Origin: an uncultured Pseudomonas sp.
GTDB taxonomy: Bacteria > Pseudomonadota > Gammaproteobacteria > Pseudomonadales > Pseudomonadaceae
Direction of reading: 5' to 3'
NCBI RefSeq assembly: GCF_943846705.1
Contig: NZ_OX044366.1
Coordinates: forward strand, 3,410,001-3,474,000
DNA length: 64,000 nt
The translations under genes were made by a program, and so were the position numbers. The notes beneath the pieces are model-generated. The model was given only the letters and a program-made list of their open reading frames with translations, did no database searches and was not told where the DNA came from. Every line of letters starts with the position of its first letter. Position 1 is the stretch's first letter. Shown here in pieces: positions 8,279 to 17,417 of this stretch.

Positions 8279-9151
8279 ATGCCGCGCTCAAGCCAATTTT
8301 CCCTGGTGATCCTGCCAATCCTGCTGCTGCTCGTTGCCATGACCTCGATTCAGGGCGGCGCCTCCCTGGCTAAAGGCTTGTTCCCTGAAATTGGCGCAAG
8401 CGGCACCACGGCCCTGCGCCTGGGGCTCGGTGCGTTGATCTTGTGCGTATTGATGCGCCCCTGGCAGGCCAAGCTGAGCCTGGCGTCCTGCCGCTCGTTA
8501 CTGGCCTACGGTGTGTCACTGGGCAGCATGAACCTGCTGTTTTACCTTTCACTGAAAACCATCCCGCTGGGCATCGCCGTAGCCCTGGAGTTCACCGGGC
8601 CGCTGGGCCTGGCGCTGCTGTCGTCACGCCGCTTGCTGGATTTCTTCTGGATTGCGCTTGCCGTGTTTGGCTTGTGGTTGCTCCTGCCCAACGGCCAGAG
8701 CGAGGTACCGCTGGACCCGGTCGGTATGGCCTTGGCCTTGGCAGCGGGACTGTGCTGGGCGTTGTACATCGTCTTCGGGCAAAAGGCGGGGGCCGAGCAC
8801 GGTAAGCAAACCGTGGCCCTGGGCACCATAGTCGCGGCCCTGTTGGTATTCCCGATTGGCCTGTGGCAAGCCGGCGGCAGCATGTTTTCACTCGACCTGC
8901 TGCCCATTGCCCTGGCTGTTGCGGTGCTGTCCTCGGCCCTGCCCTATAGCCTTGAGATGATTGCCCTGACCCGTCTGCCCGCGCGCACCTTCAGCATTTT
9001 GATGAGCATGGAGCCGGCCATCGCCGCGCTCTCCGGGCTGCTGTTTCTCAGCGAGCAGCTGACGCTCAACCAATGGCTGGCCATCAGCGCCATCATCCTC
9101 GCCTCAGCGGGCGCGGCAGCCACGATCAGACCTCAGGTTAAGGCCCTTTAA
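8279..9151 (+). CDS. rhtA: Threonine/homoserine exporter RhtA (DMT/EamA family)
   Basis: A 290-residue inner-membrane exporter with ten predicted hydrophobic segments in two EamA repeats. The N-terminal segment LLLVAMTSIQGGASLAKGLF is close to what I recall of E. coli RhtA, and the position of LEFTGPLGLALL also matches that protein. RhtA exports threonine and homoserine; in other bacteria close relatives move various amino acids. The start codon at 8279 directly follows an AT-rich region (ATATTAAGGTCCCC) containing AAGG. The gene converges with the phospholipase D gene, with only 9 bp between the two stops. Confidence 0.85.
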   Translation: MPRSSQFSLVILPILLLLVAMTSIQGGASLAKGLFPEIGASGTTALRLGLGALILCVLMRPWQAKLSLASCRSLLAYGVSLGSMNLLFYLSLKTIPLGIAVALEFTGPLGLALLSSRRLLDFFWIALAVFGLWLLLPNGQSEVPLDPVGMALALAAGLCWALYIVFGQKAGAEHGKQTVALGTIVAALLVFPIGLWQAGGSMFSLDLLPIALAVAVLSSALPYSLEMIALTRLPARTFSILMSMEPAIAALSGLLFLSEQLTLNQWLAISAIILASAGAAATIRPQVKAL

Positions 9152-9160
9152 ACGAGCCTT

Positions 9161-10714
9161 TTACAGTAACCATTCGATCGGCAACCAGCTCAGCAGCCTG
9201 ACTCCGGTGCGCTGCCAAAAGCTCGTGCCAGGTTCCTGATCGAGTCGCCGCAGCTGCTCACCCTGGCGCTCCAGCCAATACAACTGGCCGTCATCCGTCA
9301 GCTGAACCTGATAGGCACTCTGCAGCATGCCCTGATCGAAGACGGCTTGAATCTGACGCGCGAAGGCCGGGCTTTGGATAACGAAGCCAAGCTCGGTATT
9401 GAGGTTGAGCGAGCGCGGGTCAAAGTTGAACGAGCCAACGAACACCTGCTCGCCGTCCACGGCAAAGGTCTTGGCATGCAGACTGGAGCCCGAACTGCCG
9501 AACGGCCCGGCCTTGCCCCGCAGCTTGGCTGCTGGCGCATTACGGCGCATTTCAAACAACTCGACGCTGGCTTCGAGCAAGGCCTTGCGGCGTTTGGCGT
9601 AACCTGAATGCACGGCGACGACATCAGTAGCCTCCAGCGCATTGGTCAAGATCCGTACTCGCACGCCCCGTGCGGTCAGCTGCGCAAAGGCTTCAACCCC
9701 CGCAGCGGTGGGCACGAAATACGGCGAGACCAGCTCAATATGGCGCTGTGGCTGACCCAAAATTACCGCCAGTTGTTGACTCAGTAACCCATGGCCGGCG
9801 GCCTGCCCGAGGCCCTTGGCGGGGTCATCGCTGACGATGCTGGCAGCCGCCCATTGCAGCGGCAGCTGGCCATCGAGCAATTGCTGAATAAACGGCAATT
9901 GCTGTAACGCCTGTACATACTGCGCGGCGGCCGGTTCCTGCTCGACCAGACTGGAACGCGCTTGCAACTGTTGCAGTTGCTCAGGCAGTACGGCAGGCAG
10001 CAGCCCAGCCACCGGATACGCACTGGCACTGGCCCAATAACGGTCAAAATCATTCGAGGTGGCCTGCACCACCGGGCCAATGGCCAACACATCCAGATCA
10101 GCGAACAACACGCCATCGCTGGCGCCGAAATACTCGTCGCCAATATTGCGCCCGCCGACGATGGTGGCGCTGTTATCGGCGGTTAGTGATTTGTTGTGCA
10201 TACGCCGATTGGCTCGGGAGAAGTGCGTGACAAAGCCCAAGGACTTGGGGCTGCGCAGCGAAAACGGGTTGAACAGGCGCACCTCGATCAGTGGATGACT
10301 GTCCAGCGCTGCCAGCCATGAGTCGAGGCCCGATGTGCCGTTGTCATCGAGCAACAGGCGTACGCGAACCCCACGCTGTGCGGCGGCGTGCAGCTCTTCC
10401 AGCAGTAAAATGCCGGTGATGTCATCTCGCCAGATGTAGTACTGCACATCCAGAGTCTTCTCGGCGGCGTGACTGAGCAGCGCGCGGGCGGCGAATGCAT
10501 CCTGCGGGTCGGCCAACGCATGAAAACCGCTCAAGTCGCCACGCCGCTCCAGCACAGGCGCAATGCCGCGTCCCAGAGTGGTCTGCGCCGCCTGCTCGGG
10601 CGGCAGGGCAAACGATGCTGGACGCCCTTCCAGCGTTGGCAAACTGCAACCGCTCAACCACAGCGACACGCTCAATATGGCTGCAGCTGTACCGCGTGTA
10701 CTCCACTTCGCCAT
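9161..10714 (-). CDS. ClsC-like phospholipase D family lipoprotein
   Basis: A 517-residue protein with two HKD phospholipase D motifs: MHNKSLTAD near residue 171 and LHAKTFAVD near residue 410, each with the downstream GG/GS-N residues. The body closely resembles E. coli ClsC (YmdC), a cardiolipin synthase that joins phosphatidylglycerol and phosphatidylethanolamine (LDVQYYIWRDD, VRLLLDDNGT and RLFNPFSLR are ClsC-like). The N-terminus is a lipoprotein signal with lipobox LSGC at about residues 17-20, so it is probably membrane-tethered from the periplasmic side. I start at ATG 10714, with GAGGGTGG upstream; the open frame continues upstream but without signal-peptide character. Synthase versus phospholipase activity is not decided by sequence. 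Confidence 0.85.
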   Translation of the reverse strand: MAKWSTRGTAAAILSVSLWLSGCSLPTLEGRPASFALPPEQAAQTTLGRGIAPVLERRGDLSGFHALADPQDAFAARALLSHAAEKTLDVQYYIWRDDITGILLLEELHAAAQRGVRVRLLLDDNGTSGLDSWLAALDSHPLIEVRLFNPFSLRSPKSLGFVTHFSRANRRMHNKSLTADNSATIVGGRNIGDEYFGASDGVLFADLDVLAIGPVVQATSNDFDRYWASASAYPVAGLLPAVLPEQLQQLQARSSLVEQEPAAAQYVQALQQLPFIQQLLDGQLPLQWAAASIVSDDPAKGLGQAAGHGLLSQQLAVILGQPQRHIELVSPYFVPTAAGVEAFAQLTARGVRVRILTNALEATDVVAVHSGYAKRRKALLEASVELFEMRRNAPAAKLRGKAGPFGSSGSSLHAKTFAVDGEQVFVGSFNFDPRSLNLNTELGFVIQSPAFARQIQAVFDQGMLQSAYQVQLTDDGQLYWLERQGEQLRRLDQEPGTSFWQRTGVRLLSWLPIEWLL

Positions 10715-10868
10715 TAACACCACCCTCACTATGAACTCAGCGCTAAAGCCTAACCAAACAGGCCTCAGGATAAAAACGCATATGGCCATGCCAACACCCC
10801 AAACGGGTCGCGTCACTGCTCCAGCGCGCTGATCAAGCCGCAACTGACCAGGCAGTGCGGCTGTGCGC

Positions 10869-12647
10869 TTAAACCGTCGCCTCGGCCTCATTGCTGAACT
10901 GCAGTTCGGCCAGGCGTGCATACAGCGGGCTGCTGAGTACCAACTCGCTGTGGCTACCAATGGCGGCCAGTTTGCCGTGTTCGATCACGGCAATCCGATC
11001 CGCGCTTTTCACCGTGGCCAAGCGGTGGGCAATGACCAGGGTGGTGCGGCCTTGCATCAGGCGTGGCAGTGCTTGCTGGATAAGGTGCTCGCTCTCTGCA
11101 TCCAGCGCACTGGTGGCTTCATCGAGCAGCAGAATCGGCGCATCCACCAGCAACGCCCGGGCAATCGCCAGGCGTTGCCGCTGGCCGCCAGACAGGCCGA
11201 GGCCTGCATCGCCCAGATGGGTTTGGTAACCGTTGGGCAGCTTCATGATAAACCCATGGGCATGCGCCACTTTGGCAGCTGCCTCTACTTCGGCCAGGCT
11301 GGCATCCATACGGCCGTAGCGGATGTTGTCTTCTACCGTGCCAAAAAACAGCGCCGGATTCTGCGACACCAGGGCAAAGCTGCGCCGTAGGTCGGCGGGG
11401 TCAAGCCGCTGAATCGGTTGTCCATCAACTAGAATGCGCCCCTCTTGTGGGTCGAAAAAGCGCAGCAGCAGGTCAAACAGCGTCGACTTACCCGCCCCCG
11501 AGGGGCCAACCACCGCCAAGGTTTCACCTGGCGTAACCTGCAGATCGATACCGTCGATGGCAAAGCTGTTGGGGCGTGATGGGTAGGCAAAGCGCAGCCC
11601 TTGCAGCTCGATACGCCCTTGCACTGGCTGCGCCAGTTGCACCCTATCCGCGGCCGGTGCGGTGATTGCATTGCGCGCCTGCAGCAGTTCGGCGATGCGT
11701 TCAGCCGCGCCGGCGGCGCGCTGTAACTCGCCGATCACTTCACTGAGGGTGCCGAAGGCTGAGCCGACGATCAGGCTGTAGAAGACGAAGGCCGCCAGCT
11801 CACCGCCAGAGATCCGCCCGGCGATGACATCCATGCCGCCGACCCAGAGCATCACGCCGACAGCGCCCAGCACCAACACGATAACCACGGTAATCAGCCA
11901 GGCACGCTGGGCAATGCGCTTACGCGCGGTGTCGAAAGCCGCCTCGGCAGACAGGCCAAAGCGGTGTTTGTCCTCGGCCTGATGGTTGTAAGCCTGCACG
12001 GTTTTGATCTGCCCGAGCACTTCACCGACATAGCTGCCGACATCGGCAACGCGGTCCTGGCTCTGTCGCGACAGCGCACGCACACGGCGGCCAAAAATTA
12101 GAATCGGCGCGACCACCAGCGGCAGTGCCATCAATACGATGCCGCTGAGCTTGGCATTGGTCACCACCAACAACACGCTGCCGCCGATCAGCATGATCAA
12201 GTTGCGCAGCGCCATCGACAGCGACGAGCCAATCACCGATTGCAACAACGTGGTGTCGGCGGTCAGCCGCGACTGAATCTCCGAGCTACGGTTGCTTTCA
12301 TAGAAGCCCGGATGCAGTTCGATCAAGTGGTTAAACACGCGCTTGCGGATATCCGCGACAAAACGCTCGCCAATCCACGACACCAGATAGAAACGGGTAA
12401 AGGTGCCGATGGCCAGGGCCAATACCAGCACGAAGAACAGCCCGATCGACTGCTGCAACGCGGCCGGTGATTGGGTCGACAGGCCCTGATCGACCAGCAA
12501 CTTGATGCCCTGGCCCATGGACAGCGTGATGGCGGCGGTGAACATCAGTGCCAGCAAGGCCCCGAGCACACGCCCGCGATACGGCGCAATAAAACGCCAG
12601 GCCATACGCAAGGCGCTGCGCTGACGGGAAGACAGAATCGAGGGCAT
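10869..12647 (-). CDS. MsbA-like ABC exporter (fused permease and ATPase)
   Basis: A 592-residue ABC half-transporter with an N-terminal six-segment membrane domain (about residues 15-320) and a C-terminal ATPase. The Walker A GPSGAGKST is near residue 381, the signature LSGGQRQR near 484, and the Walker B ILLLDEATSALD near 505; the switch His is in LVIAHRLATV. It would act as a homodimer exporting a lipid or hydrophobic compound. It resembles the MsbA/LmrA subfamily, but essential msbA in Pseudomonas normally sits with lipid A genes, so this is probably a paralogue. The start is ATG 12647 with GTGAG upstream. It is followed on the same strand by the phospholipase D gene after 154 bp without features. 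Confidence 0.88.
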   Translation of the reverse strand: MPSILSSRQRSALRMAWRFIAPYRGRVLGALLALMFTAAITLSMGQGIKLLVDQGLSTQSPAALQQSIGLFFVLVLALAIGTFTRFYLVSWIGERFVADIRKRVFNHLIELHPGFYESNRSSEIQSRLTADTTLLQSVIGSSLSMALRNLIMLIGGSVLLVVTNAKLSGIVLMALPLVVAPILIFGRRVRALSRQSQDRVADVGSYVGEVLGQIKTVQAYNHQAEDKHRFGLSAEAAFDTARKRIAQRAWLITVVIVLVLGAVGVMLWVGGMDVIAGRISGGELAAFVFYSLIVGSAFGTLSEVIGELQRAAGAAERIAELLQARNAITAPAADRVQLAQPVQGRIELQGLRFAYPSRPNSFAIDGIDLQVTPGETLAVVGPSGAGKSTLFDLLLRFFDPQEGRILVDGQPIQRLDPADLRRSFALVSQNPALFFGTVEDNIRYGRMDASLAEVEAAAKVAHAHGFIMKLPNGYQTHLGDAGLGLSGGQRQRLAIARALLVDAPILLLDEATSALDAESEHLIQQALPRLMQGRTTLVIAHRLATVKSADRIAVIEHGKLAAIGSHSELVLSSPLYARLAELQFSNEAEATV

Positions 12648-12793
12648 GAATACTCACCATGGGCGCTGAGGCCAATTAGAGAAGCAGGCGTTTGGCACGT
12701 AAAGCAGCCCACCGAGGCATGGCCGCACCACGGCTTGCAGGCCTTTAGCAATAGATGGGGGCTGATGAGGGCGAGATCAACCAGCAGGCACCA

Positions 12794-13231
12794 TCAGTCG
12801 TCATGCAGAAAGCGCCGTGCATGGTCAGCGTTGGGCAGCAGGCAGTGCTCATAGCGACCGAACAAGCGATAGCGGTTGCGCGCAATGCCGTTATAACAGG
12901 AGTCACGTAACGGCCGTGGAATCAGCCGTAACCAGGCCAGCAAGCGCCAGTAACCCGGAAGTTGAGCGATGATGCGCAGCAACGCCCCCGAGCGCTCGTA
13001 GCGCACGCCAGCTTCGACATAGAGCATGCTGTCAAAGCGCTCGGTGGGCAGCGCAAACCAGCGTAATAAGGCCTGGCCTTCGGCGGACTGCATACTCGCT
13101 AGCCGAATTGTTTGCTGCGGGTCATGGCGAATCAAAAAACGCGCCCAGCCACTGCACAGCTTGCAAACGCCATCGAACAGCAGCACGCGCTCACCGTTCT
13201 GGATGGATGGCGGAGGTACTTGAGCGGTCAT
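12794..13231 (-). CDS. Thiol-disulfide oxidoreductase DCC family protein (DUF393)
   Basis: A 145-residue protein of the DCC family, named for the N-terminal D-x-x-C-x-x-C motif, seen here as FDGVCKLC at about residues 18-25. The family has a thioredoxin-like fold and is thought to handle thiols or disulfides; no reaction is established. The remaining sequence includes WARFLIRHDP and a C-terminal DSCYNGIARNRYRLFGR segment typical of the family. I start at ATG 13231, which has AGAGGAG 6 bases upstream, rather than the TTG two codons earlier. It lies between the NAD kinase-like gene and the ABC exporter on the same strand. Confidence 0.85.
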   Translation of the reverse strand: MTAQVPPPSIQNGERVLLFDGVCKLCSGWARFLIRHDPQQTIRLASMQSAEGQALLRWFALPTERFDSMLYVEAGVRYERSGALLRIIAQLPGYWRLLAWLRLIPRPLRDSCYNGIARNRYRLFGRYEHCLLPNADHARRFLHDD

Positions 13232-13258
13232 GTTCAACTCCTCTCAGCACAGCTGCGG

Positions 13259-14374
13259 TCACTTACCCACCGGATACAGCAGCTCTTCCTTATAACCGGC
13301 CCATACGCGCACCACATCAGGGAATGCATCGTCGAGTTGCACGTCGCCGCTGTCCACCAGCAGCGGGCGGCCTTCCAGTGTGCCGAGTTTGCGTTTGGTG
13401 GCAATCACCCGCAGATGCTCAAGGCCGATGGCGCGCAGTACCCGTGGGCTGATCTGCTGATTGCCACGGCCGATGATGTGCCCCTGACCGCCAATGGCCG
13501 TCACCAGCAGGCGTGCTGGATGACCATCGACCAGTTCAAACAGCTGCGCCTCGCTGACATCAGTGGCCAGCAGCTGGCCATTCTCCACCACATCGACGCC
13601 GAGCAGCGTGGCCTGCAATCCCAGGTTCTGTGCCAGGCCATGCAGGGTCGAACCGGGGCCGAAGACGTAGCGCACATCCGTTTCCCAGCTGTCCTGCAGC
13701 CAATCAGCCAGGTCGCCCAGTACCAGTTCTTCGGACTCCACGCCGCCCTGCTTGACCTGCTGCACATAGCCGCCTTCCTGCGGCACCGTCAGCTCGCCAT
13801 ACCAGCGCGCGGTCACCCGGCCTTCACGCAGGGCGCTTTCATCAATGTCACGCACCTCGCCACTGCTCAGGCGCACCAGGCCGCCTGCAACCAGGCGTGC
13901 GGTCAGTTCGCCAGCGGCGCGTGGGCTGATGGCATACACCCCCGACTGGATTTTCACTCCAGCCGGAATGCCCAGCACCGGCTGACCTTCGCGAGCGGCC
14001 GCACAGATATCCCGCGCCGTACCATCGCCACCGGCGAAGAGGATCAAGGCCACCTGAGCCTCTTGCAGCAGTTCAACCGCCTTGCGGGTATCGCTGGCAC
14101 TGCTGGGCCCCACAGGCAGATCACCGACCACACGGTGGGCAAAGCCCATATCAGTCAGTAAGTCAGCGCCCATGGCTCCGGGGAAGGTGATGAACTGCAA
14201 GCGTTCGCGCAGCGGCAGCAACACTTCCAGCGCCGTTTGCGTGCGCTGCGCCGCCTTGGCCTCAACACCCAAGGCCAAGGCTTGCGCCGCCATGCCGTCG
14301 CTACCCTTGAACCCCGCCGGACCGCCCAGCCCTGCCAAGGGATTGATAATCAAGCCAATATGGAAAAGCCCCAT
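13259..14374 (-). CDS. ATP-NAD kinase family protein
   Basis: A 371-residue protein of the ATP-NAD/AcoX kinase family. The N-terminus GLIINPLAGLGGP is the family's first glycine-rich motif, and LILFAGGDGTARD (GGDGT, nucleotide binding) lies near residue 108. It is longer than housekeeping NAD kinase NadK (about 290 residues) and belongs to the AcoX-like group seen near acetoin genes, for which the substrate is uncertain. The start ATG 14374 has GAGGGTG upstream; an in-frame ATG ten codons earlier lacks a ribosome site. It diverges from a small gene at 14529 across about 155 bp. Confidence 0.83.
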   Translation of the reverse strand: MGLFHIGLIINPLAGLGGPAGFKGSDGMAAQALALGVEAKAAQRTQTALEVLLPLRERLQFITFPGAMGADLLTDMGFAHRVVGDLPVGPSSASDTRKAVELLQEAQVALILFAGGDGTARDICAAAREGQPVLGIPAGVKIQSGVYAISPRAAGELTARLVAGGLVRLSSGEVRDIDESALREGRVTARWYGELTVPQEGGYVQQVKQGGVESEELVLGDLADWLQDSWETDVRYVFGPGSTLHGLAQNLGLQATLLGVDVVENGQLLATDVSEAQLFELVDGHPARLLVTAIGGQGHIIGRGNQQISPRVLRAIGLEHLRVIATKRKLGTLEGRPLLVDSGDVQLDDAFPDVVRVWAGYKEELLYPVGK

Positions 14375-14528
14375 AACACCCTCTTGTTCATTTCCTGCCG
14401 GCATTCTGGCACAGTGCCTGCAGGTGACTACTTGGCCCTGTGTCTTGCGCCGGCTCTACGCCGTCGCAATTGTCATAGCGCCGTCATCCAACACTCATAA
14501 AATCGCGCTAATCGATGAGGAGACAACC

Positions 14529-14690
14529 ATGCACAGCTCGCAGCAGAACCCGCCAAAAACCACGCCAATGCCAGTCGGTGGCTCTGTCATCGACGAACAA
14601 GGCCGGGAAGTTCCGATCACCGAAGACATGATCCAACAGGCCTGCAATGCGCTGGAAAAAGCCCAACAGCAAGCGGCCAAGCGTAAGTAA
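14529..14690 (+). CDS. Small conserved protein of 53 residues (PA1571-like)
   Basis: A 53-residue ORF preceded by GATGAGGAG, a strong ribosome site 7-8 bases before the ATG. The protein is hydrophilic: a Ser/Gln/Pro-rich start, then PVGGSVIDEQGREVPITEDM and an amphipathic Ala/Gln/Lys helix. The GGS-ID-QGREVPIT core matches my recollection of small Pseudomonas proteins named after PA1571, so I regard it as real. It has no membrane segment and no known function. It converges with pdxB, the stops being 45 bp apart. Confidence 0.72.
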   Translation: MHSSQQNPPKTTPMPVGGSVIDEQGREVPITEDMIQQACNALEKAQQQAAKRK

Positions 14691-14735
14691 CTCTCCGCAG
14701 TAACGCCCCGCCAGGGCAGCATGCGCTGCCCTTCA

Positions 14736-15884
14736 TTACACCTGCTGCAAACTCGCGCCCAACGCCTGCACCAGGCTGCCTAATGCCGGCGCATCACCCT
14801 GCATACAGACCTTGAGCCCGTCGATTTCCCGTCGCATCGGGTAATGCTTGCGCAGCTCGTCAAAGGCAGCCCGCCGACTCGGCGCATCACCCTGCAAGCT
14901 ACGGCGGAAATCTGCATCATCGCGGCGCGGGTCATACACCGCACGGCAGATGCTGGCCAAGGCCCATGCCGGATCGGCACAGCCATCTAGGGTCAACGTA
15001 CTCAGCCAGGCGGCCGGCATCAGCTGCGCCAGTTCAACGCTGGGGGCAACCTTGAGGTGCCGGCACAGCGCTTGATAGATCTGCGCAGTACCGCGCAGCT
15101 TGCCATCCAGGCTGTAGCCGCCGATGTGCGGCGTAGCGATGCGGCACAGGCCAGCCAGCGCAACATCGACCTGGGGTTCACCTTCCCAAACGTCCAACAC
15201 CACCTGCAGATCGCCGCGTTGTAGCAGCAACTCGCGCAACGCTCGGTTATCCACCACCGCACCACGGCTGGCATTGATCAACCAACTGCCCGCTTTTAGT
15301 GCAGACAGACGGTGCTGATCAAACAGATGACGAGTCGGGTGCTCACCGCCGCGCTCAAGCGGGGTGTGCAGGCTGATCACATCACACTCATCCAGCACCT
15401 GCTGCAGGCTGACGAAATCACCGCCCTCGGCAGCCTGCCGTGGCGGGTCGCACACCAGTACACGCCAGCCCAGAGCGCGCAGCACCTTGACCAGCCGGCT
15501 ACCGACCTGCCCGGCACCGATGACGCCATAAGTGCGCGATGCCAGATCCGCGCCCTGCTGCTCGGCCAACACCAGCAAACTGCCCAGCACATAGTCGACC
15601 ACGCCACGGGCGTTGCAACCCGGCGCACTGGCCCAGGTGATGCCCGCCTGCTGGAAATAGTCGAGGTCAAGGTGGTCAGTGCCAATGGTGCAGGTGCCGA
15701 CAAATTTCACCGCCGAGCCTTGCAGCAAGGCTTGATCAACCCGCGTCACCGAGCGCACCAATAGCAGCTCGGCCTCGGCAACGGCGGCCGCATCAATGCC
15801 GCGACCGGGTAGCCGTTGGATCTCACCGAAGCCGGCAAAGAACTCATCCAGCAGTGGAATATTTTCGTCCGCGACAATTCGCAT
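14736..15884 (-). CDS. pdxB: Erythronate-4-phosphate dehydrogenase PdxB
   Basis: A 382-residue NAD-dependent 2-hydroxyacid dehydrogenase that oxidises 4-phosphoerythronate in de novo pyridoxal 5'-phosphate synthesis. The N-terminus [16 protein letters not shown] is diagnostic for PdxB. The Rossmann motif GAGQVGSRL lies near residue 123, and the catalytic residues are in NASRGAVVD (Arg), WEGEP (Glu) and ATPHIGGYS (His). The C-terminal extension beyond residue 280 is the PdxB dimerisation domain, which other dehydrogenases lack. It diverges from the MATE pump gene across 153 bp. Confidence 0.96.
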   Translation of the reverse strand: MRIVADENIPLLDEFFAGFGEIQRLPGRGIDAAAVAEAELLLVRSVTRVDQALLQGSAVKFVGTCTIGTDHLDLDYFQQAGITWASAPGCNARGVVDYVLGSLLVLAEQQGADLASRTYGVIGAGQVGSRLVKVLRALGWRVLVCDPPRQAAEGGDFVSLQQVLDECDVISLHTPLERGGEHPTRHLFDQHRLSALKAGSWLINASRGAVVDNRALRELLLQRGDLQVVLDVWEGEPQVDVALAGLCRIATPHIGGYSLDGKLRGTAQIYQALCRHLKVAPSVELAQLMPAAWLSTLTLDGCADPAWALASICRAVYDPRRDDADFRRSLQGDAPSRRAAFDELRKHYPMRREIDGLKVCMQGDAPALGSLVQALGASLQQV

Positions 15885-16037
15885 GGCAGGGCTCCCTCTA
15901 TCAGGCCGGCATTCTACCCCGACGTGGCGGTTTGGCTAGGCTGGGGCCGGCGCTAGCAAGAGTGAAATCACACTTTCCTGACTGAGCCGTCAAGGCGTAA
16001 ACTGCCCGGTTTTCTGCCACCCTCTCCGGATACCGTC

Positions 16038-17417
16038 ATGCTTGCCCAATCCCGCCTGCAACGCACCCGCACTGAACTGTGCAGCCTGCTGAAGCTGGCA
16101 ACGCCGATCATCATTGCCCAGCTGGCCAATACCGCCATGGGCTTCGTCGATACCGTGATGGCGGGCCGCGTCAGCCCGCAGGATCTGGCCGCCGTGGCGC
16201 TGGGCAACTCGATCTGGATACCGGTGTTTCTCTTGATGACCGGCATCCTGCTGGCCACCACCCCCAAGGTCGCGCAACGCTTCGGTTCCGGCGCGCATTC
16301 CGAGATCGGCCCTCTGGTGCGTCAGGCACTCTGGCTGGCTCTCGCCGTGAGTATCGTTGCCGCGGTGATGCTGTGGAACGCTGAAATCATCCTCACCCTA
16401 ATGAATGTCGACCCGGTGCTGATCGAACCGGCCATGGGTTATCTGCGCGCCGTGGCCTGCGGTTTCCCGGCCGTGGCGCTGTATTACGTGCTGCGCTGCT
16501 TCAGTGACGGCCTGGGGCATACCCGACCGAGTATGGTCATTGGCCTGTGCGGCCTGGCGCTGAATATTCCGCTCAATTATATCTTTATCTACGGCAAGCT
16601 CGGACTGCCGGCCATGGGCGGCGTCGGCTGCGGCTGGGCCACGGGCCTGGTCATGGTGTTTATGTTTGTGAGCATGCTCTGGTGGGTAAAGTGGGCGCCG
16701 TTCTATCAGTCGAGCAAAATCTTTAGCCATTTTGAAAACCCGCATTGGCCGTTGCTCAAGCGCTTGTTGTCAGTAGGCCTGCCCATTGGCATTGCGGTGT
16801 TTGCCGAGTCGAGCATCTTCGCGGTGATTGCCTTGCTGATCGGTGGCCTGGGCGCCACCGTGGTGGCCGGTCACCAGATCGCCCTGAACTTCAGCTCCAT
16901 GGTGTTTATGATCCCCTATTCCCTGGGCATGGCCGCCACCGTGCGGGTGGGCCAAGCGCTGGGCCGGGGCGAGCCACGGGAGGCGCGCTTTGCCGCTGGG
17001 GTGAGCATGGTGGCCGCGCTGGGTTATGCCTGCCTGTCGGCCAGCCTGATGTTGCTGCTGCGCGAAGATATTGCGCAGATCTATACGCCAGACAAAACCG
17101 TGATCGTAGTGGCCACCACCTTGTTGGTGTACTCGGCGCTGTTCCAGTTTTCCGACGCTATTCAGGTGACCGCTGCCGGCGCGCTGCGCGGCTATCAGGA
17201 CACCCGAGTGACCATGATTCTGACTCTTTTCGCCTACTGGGGTATTGGCTTGCCGGTCGGCTACGTGCTGGGCCTGACCGACTGGTTTGGCCAGCCCAGT
17301 GGTCCCAGCGGGCTCTGGCAAGGCCTGATAGTCGGCTTGACCTGCGCCGGCGGCATGCTCGCATTACGCTTGGCCGGCAGCGCGCGCAAACGCATTCGAA
17401 TCGCTAAAATGGCCTGA
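16038..17417 (+). CDS. MATE family multidrug efflux transporter (NorM/PmpM-like)
   Basis: A 459-residue inner-membrane exporter of the MATE family with about twelve hydrophobic segments in two repeats. The N-terminal LATPIIIAQLANTAMGFVDTVMAG and GNSIWIPVFLLMTGIL are typical of NorM-type pumps, which expel cationic drugs in exchange for Na+ or H+. The closest Pseudomonas relative I recognise is PmpM, a proton-coupled pump. The start ATG 16038 has only a weak purine-rich site (TCTCCGGATACC) upstream. The last base of its stop is the first base of the next start, so the downstream lipoprotein is co-translated. Confidence 0.9.
   Translation: MLAQSRLQRTRTELCSLLKLATPIIIAQLANTAMGFVDTVMAGRVSPQDLAAVALGNSIWIPVFLLMTGILLATTPKVAQRFGSGAHSEIGPLVRQALWLALAVSIVAAVMLWNAEIILTLMNVDPVLIEPAMGYLRAVACGFPAVALYYVLRCFSDGLGHTRPSMVIGLCGLALNIPLNYIFIYGKLGLPAMGGVGCGWATGLVMVFMFVSMLWWVKWAPFYQSSKIFSHFENPHWPLLKRLLSVGLPIGIAVFAESSIFAVIALLIGGLGATVVAGHQIALNFSSMVFMIPYSLGMAATVRVGQALGRGEPREARFAAGVSMVAALGYACLSASLMLLLREDIAQIYTPDKTVIVVATTLLVYSALFQFSDAIQVTAAGALRGYQDTRVTMILTLFAYWGIGLPVGYVLGLTDWFGQPSGPSGLWQGLIVGLTCAGGMLALRLAGSARKRIRIAKMA

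Noticed and set aside
10869..12647. The essential lipid A flippase msbA itself
   Set aside because: Only the subfamily matches; the usual neighbours (lpxK, waa genes) are absent, so it is described as an MsbA-like exporter.
13112..14161. A 349-residue open frame on the plus strand opposite the NAD kinase-like gene
   Set aside because: The opposite strand has clear GGDGT and LIINPLAG motifs and a ribosome site; this frame has none.
14082..14528. N-terminal extension of the 53-residue small protein
   Set aside because: The longer open frame lies opposite the NAD kinase-like gene; GATGAGGAG before ATG 14529 marks the real start.
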